Source: Amoebophrya sp. AT5.2 (taxonomy: Eukaryota; Sar; Dinophyceae; Syndiniales; Amoebophryaceae). From it: a stretch of DNA of 10,730 bases. Shown here piece by piece: positions 7,887-10,730 of the stretch. The position numbers were made by a program, and so were the translations under genes. The stretch is from assembly GCA_005223375.1 (NCBI GenBank), contig RXOD01006307.1, positions 1-10,730 on the forward strand, read 5' to 3'. Numbering within the stretch: position 1 is the stretch's first letter; every line of letters starts with the position of its first letter. The notes beneath the pieces were generated by a model. The model saw only the letters and a list, made by a program, of their open reading frames with translations, was not told the DNA's origin and made no database searches.

Positions 7887-8283
7887 TTTGTTTAATGTGT
7901 GTTTTTGGAAAACTAGTACCCCTCGTGCGAGTTGTGTACTTGACCCTGATCATCACAAACCCCACTTTTCTATTCTACAGGAGGTTTGAATTCCGCAGTG
8001 CTGCTCGTGCACTCCTCCTACAATCGCTCTCTCCCCTTTTTTTTTCTCCCGTTTCCCAACAGATCTTTTTTTCGCGGATAGTGGACGGAGGTCTATACAG
8101 CTGCGTGTAAGTTGTATTCCAGAGCCGATCCTCAAAATATCTCCGGACAGGGGGAGATGCAGGCAAGCCGCAACAGCTGCTCCGGCGGCCGCCAATATGC
8201 ACCGCTTTGTTGTTCGTGCTCGTTGGCGTTGGGCGGTTAACGCTATTATTAATTTAAGCATCCATAACCATAAGCACCATTCA
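7887..8283. other. Intergenic region with a plus-strand polypyrimidine tract
   Basis: This separates the EF-hand gene (stop 8284) from ATG 7886. It contains a strong pyrimidine tract on the plus strand (about 8022-8060, including nine consecutive T at 8037-8045) ending in CCCAACAG. On the transcribed minus strand this is a purine tract. No gene is seen. Confidence 0.5.
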
Positions 8284-9854
8284 TTATCTTTTTTCCTGCA
8301 GTTTCTGTACGTCGTCCATTATTGCGTAAGCTGGGTACACTAGACCCTGTACCCGCTTCGCCACGTCCATAAACTCTGCGAAGGATATTCGATCTGCCTT
8401 TCCCTGCTTCTTCGCGAGGTTGAACACCTGTGATGATGTGTGCAAAGGTGTTCAAACTTGCTAGCTGTCAGCGTTTCGAGCTGGCGAATGTTGAGCTCCT
8501 GCAAGAGCATATACATAAAAGTTGTATCAGTCTGCTTATCGAAAAGTACCATACGTAGATCTATACCTATAGTACTTATTTACCTTATCCACCCGGCGTT
8601 TGATGTCGGCTTCCGAGCTCTGTTGCGCCAGGAAGTTTGCTTTCAGGATTTGGCCGATGCAGTCGCGGTCTAGGTAGCCCGTGTTCTCTGTATCGCAGAT
8701 CATGAAGGCGAATTTCAGTCTCTCCTCCTTCGTGGTCGAGCTGCAGTAGGCCGAGAGCCCGACGATGAACTCGATCATTTCCACGGTGCCGCTCCCGTCC
8801 ATGTCGAAGATGTCAAAGAGCGCCCGGATCATGTCGTTGTCGTCCTCCTCCAGGACCAGACAAAACTCGTTGTACGTGATCGACCCGAGCTCGTCGCGGT
8901 CGATCTCCAGAAACCGCTCGTAGTACCGCTTCAGCTCGTTCGGCGCCACGGCGAACTGCCGCAAAATGTTGTAGTTCTTGTCGGTGTCGTTGCGCCCCTC
9001 CTTCTCCTGCATAGTCTTGCCGCGGTTGGTCTCCCGCGCAGCGCGCTTCCGCAGCTCGGCGGCCTGCTGCACACCCGCAACGTCGGAAACCCCTTATTTT
9101 GCGATGATATTGAATTTTCAACTGTACTTTGAACAAGTATCGCCTGAAAAACCTTGCACTGGATAATAAATAGCCAGTGGCGTATCCCTACGATTTTATT
9201 CGTGTACGGTTGTTCACAAAAGCTAAATTACCCCGGAGTTTGGTTGTTGTTGGCTTTTTGTGAAACGGTATCAAAATCGGGATCAGAGGACCAGTCTACA
9301 TCTAATGTGCAGCGAAAATTCAGAAGAAGTTGTATTCACTCGTCAGGGTCAGACGCAGACCAGTCGAGCTACTGTGCTTATGTATCGATGTAGCTCGCAC
9401 CTTGTTGCGCCAGCTGCTCGAGTTCTTTTTTCGTTTTGTCGCTGGCGAACTTGACGTTGCGCATTTCGTTCACGACCGCCGCCTCGCCGAACACGCGCAT
9501 CCACTCGTCGATGCCGATTTGCCCGATCCCATCGTCGTCCACCATGCGGATCATCTCGTCGATCTCTTCGTCCTGGGGCTTCTCGCCGAGCACCGTCAAG
9601 AAGTGCCGCAGCTCCGCGGCGCCGATAAAGCCGTTGCCGTCCACGTCCAGGGAGCCGAACGCCTCCCGGATCGCGTGATGACCGACGCCGGGCAACTTCG
9701 ACTGCGGAAAGGGGAGGTTCATCAAATCGCCCTTCGGTTGGATGTTCCGCTTGGGCACGGGCGCAGTCGGAAGCGCGAGGACCTGCTGGCCGCCGGAATT
9801 GCTCCCAGGCATGGAACCCGGGACAAGGGCCTTGGAAGCCCCAGGAGCGGACAT
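8284..9854 (-). CDS. Six-EF-hand calcium-binding protein with a calcineurin B-like C-terminal half, 3 exons, 368 aa
   Basis: Exons 9854-9401, 9092-8584 and 8427-8284 splice cleanly (phases 1 and 0) and end in tandem stops TAA TGA. ATG 9854 is the first Met after an in-frame TGA. The N-terminal 40 residues are Gly/Pro/Ser-rich. Loop 1 (70-81, [12 protein letters not shown]) is canonical. Loop 2 (106-117) has Ile at position 5. A charged linker spans about 135-190. Loop 3 (216-227) has Leu at position 5. Loop 4 (248-259, [12 protein letters not shown]) is canonical. Loop 5 (285-296) ends in Cys instead of Glu. Loop 6 (328-339, in exon 3) has lost its ligands but keeps the fold pattern ISFAEF. 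The last four loops and their spacing resemble calcineurin B; the first pair resembles calmodulin or centrin. Likely a soluble calcium sensor whose main sites are loops 1 and 4. The exact family member is not identified; the type is familiar from alveolates. Confidence 0.92.
8420..8455. repeat. Perfect 10-bp inverted repeat spanning the 3' splice site
   Basis: TTGAACACCT (8420-8429) is the exact reverse complement of AGGTGTTCAA (8446-8455), with a 16-base loop. One arm straddles the acceptor AG and the first 8 exon bases. Confidence 0.9.
8428..8583 (-). other. Spliceosomal intron 2 of the EF-hand gene, 156 bases
   Basis: The donor is AAG/GTAAAT (from 8583) and the acceptor is CATCACAG/GTG (ending at 8428). 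It joins ...KRRVDK to VFNLAKKQ in phase 0 and completes the sixth EF-hand. Inverted repeats with 10-bp arms lie at both ends, and AGGT spans both exon-intron borders. Confidence 0.9.
8544..8577. repeat. 10-bp inverted repeat beside the 5' splice site
   Basis: AAGTACCATA (8544-8553) matches the reverse complement of TATAGTACTT (8568-8577) at 9 of 10 positions; the mismatch becomes a G-U pair in the minus-strand RNA. It starts 6 bases inside the intron. The loop holds the palindrome TAGATCTA. Confidence 0.85.
9093..9400 (-). other. Spliceosomal intron 1 of the EF-hand gene, 308 bases
   Basis: The donor is CAAG/GTGCGA (from 9400) and the acceptor is AAATAAG/GGG (ending at 9093). Splicing gives ...[21 protein letters not shown] in frame (phase 1) and avoids the TAA that follows the donor. 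The intron is clearly AT-rich, with the composition changing sharply at both borders. Confidence 0.85.
9365..9397. repeat. Perfect 8-bp inverted repeat at the 5' splice site
   Basis: CGAGCTAC (9365-9372) is the exact reverse complement of GTAGCTCG (9390-9397), with a 17-base loop. It begins 3 bases inside the minus-strand intron. A second, 6-bp repeat (9157-9162 with 9174-9179) lies further inside the same intron. Confidence 0.8.
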
Positions 9855-10229
9855 GCTGGCGGCCGCGGCGGGAGCTTTTCGATTGACACTGACAAATCAG
9901 CAAGTTGGAGGCCGGCTTCCTGCGTTTTTCTTCAGCACCAGTCGTGTTTCCTACTTCTATACGCAGGGCCCGGCCTTTAGACATAATTTCTGCCTGGTGT
10001 GAAGTATCTTTACTTGCTTACATGTTGCAGATAGCCAAATTTCCAAACGTAGATCGTATCGCTCCTTTCGCCTCTTCATCAGCGCTCCATGATGCCGGCT
10101 ACTTTCCCGTTCGTCGATTCTGCACCGACCCGAAGCCCACGGGACTAGCGCTGGGTAATGTCGTCCACTGCAGCACGAGAAGAAGAATTTTTTCTGGCAC
10201 AGAAATAGAAGTTGTGGCGTGCGTGTCAT
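9855..10229. other. Intergenic region
   Basis: This lies between the PLD-like gene's stop and ATG 9854 of the EF-hand gene. The composition is mixed and I see no gene, repeat or RNA in it. An AG followed by TGTCAATCG lies about 35 bases before the ATG and could be a 5' leader acceptor, but this is only a possibility. Confidence 0.45.
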
Positions 10230-10730
10230 CTATCTATTGGCCCCGGCTGATCTTGATCTGGAGCCCTTCGAGTCGCTTTTTTTCCCGTTCGCACCAAGCG
10301 CCACAACTTCTGCATAAGATAGCTGTTGCTGCGGCCCTGTTGCCGCGCCACCGCCGTCTCTCCAATCGGGCTTCGACTGACCGTTCCCTACCCCGCTCAC
10401 TCCCGGATTCATTTTACTTCCCCCGCCAGACCGGGCGCTTGACGAAGCCGACCCCGCTCCGGCGGACGACGACCGGCCCCCGCCTTTGTTGCCGCCACTG
10501 CGGAGGCTGCTGGTCGTTCCAGCTGTCGTTCCCGACGCCGCTCCGACGGTTTGGGGAGGAACTGGCGGCCCCCCCGCCCCACCTCCTCCGCTTTCCGCGA
10601 ACTGCCGCCACGCTCCCGGGAACCAGTTTCCAGCAAATTCCTCCCACAGCCGCGCGAACTCCGCCATGAAAGCCCGGACCATGCGCGCGTCGTTCGACAC
10701 CACCATGTTTTCCCGGTTCCGTGTGGCGGT
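10230..10730 (-). CDS. Phospholipase D superfamily protein, C-terminal end (runs off right edge)
   Basis: The frame is open from the window edge to TAG at 10230-10232; 166 residues are visible. The first 30 (TATRNRENMVVSNDARMVRA, then FMAEFARLWEEF) match the segment that follows the second HKD motif in PLD-like phosphodiesterases, where an N-x-E-N-hydrophobic strand leads into a helix ending in F-x-x-L-W. Proteins of this kind (bacterial Nuc, mitochondrial PLD6) cleave phosphodiester bonds in phospholipids or nucleic acid. Both catalytic HKD motifs would lie beyond the edge, so activity cannot be judged. After about residue 45 comes a long Gly/Ser-rich, probably disordered tail (about 45-130) that simple family members lack, then a short LSYAEVVALGAN stretch and a basic Ser/Arg end. 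The internal ATG at 10706 is not the true start, as the frame continues upstream. Confidence 0.72.
   Translation of the reverse strand, partial: TATRNRENMVVSNDARMVRAFMAEFARLWEEFAGNWFPGAWRQFAESGGGGAGGPPVPPQTVGAASGTTAGTTSSLRSGGNKGGGRSSSAGAGSASSSARSGGGSKMNPGVSGVGNGQSKPDWRDGGGAATGPQQQLSYAEVVALGANGKKSDSKGSRSRSAGANR

Noticed and set aside
7895..8110. Plus-strand small frame over the polypyrimidine tract
   Set aside because: Its content is a translation of T- and C-rich sequence (Phe/Leu/Ser runs); not credible as protein.
1..10730. tRNA, rRNA, CRISPR array, insertion sequence or transposase
   Set aside because: Looked for on both strands by eye and none seen: no cloverleaf-like arms, no regularly spaced repeats, no transposase motifs.

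Overview
The window looks like nuclear DNA of a compact protist genome. Five of the six supported protein genes, plus one doubtful one, lie wholly or mainly inside it. All are on the minus strand, separated by roughly 370-940 bases of more AT-rich DNA, and three are interrupted by short GT-AG introns (66-308 bases) that I placed by reading frame. One-way gene order, GC-rich coding DNA, short introns edged by inverted repeats, and a multi-EF-hand protein of a kind I associate with alveolates point to an alveolate. A small-genome member of the dinoflagellate lineage (Syndiniales/Amoebophrya type) is my best guess. This is inference; there is no rRNA or other marker here.

In transcription order (right to left): 10730-10230 is the C-terminal end of a phospholipase D superfamily protein, cut by the right edge. 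9854-8284 is a three-exon, 368-residue protein with six EF-hands. 7886-6549 is an unrecognised single-exon 445-residue protein. 6025-4598 is an unrecognised three-exon, 383-residue Ser/Arg-rich protein with a ladder of basophilic-kinase-type sites. 3660-3190 is a doubtful small gene in a very GC-rich stretch. 2666-1797 is an intronless CMP-sialic acid synthetase of the animal CMAS type, the clearest call in the window. 1331-1 is the N-terminal part of an unrecognised gene that runs off the left edge.

The genes do not form an obvious pathway. CMAS implies activation of a sialic acid (Neu5Ac or KDN) for glycan synthesis; the EF-hand protein implies calcium signalling; the PLD-like protein implies phosphodiester cleavage. 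The most unusual signal is structural: inverted repeats sit at or near the splice sites of all five introns. The strongest is a 156-base intron with a 10-bp stem at each end. This resembles what is described for introner-type mobile introns in dinoflagellate-lineage parasites.
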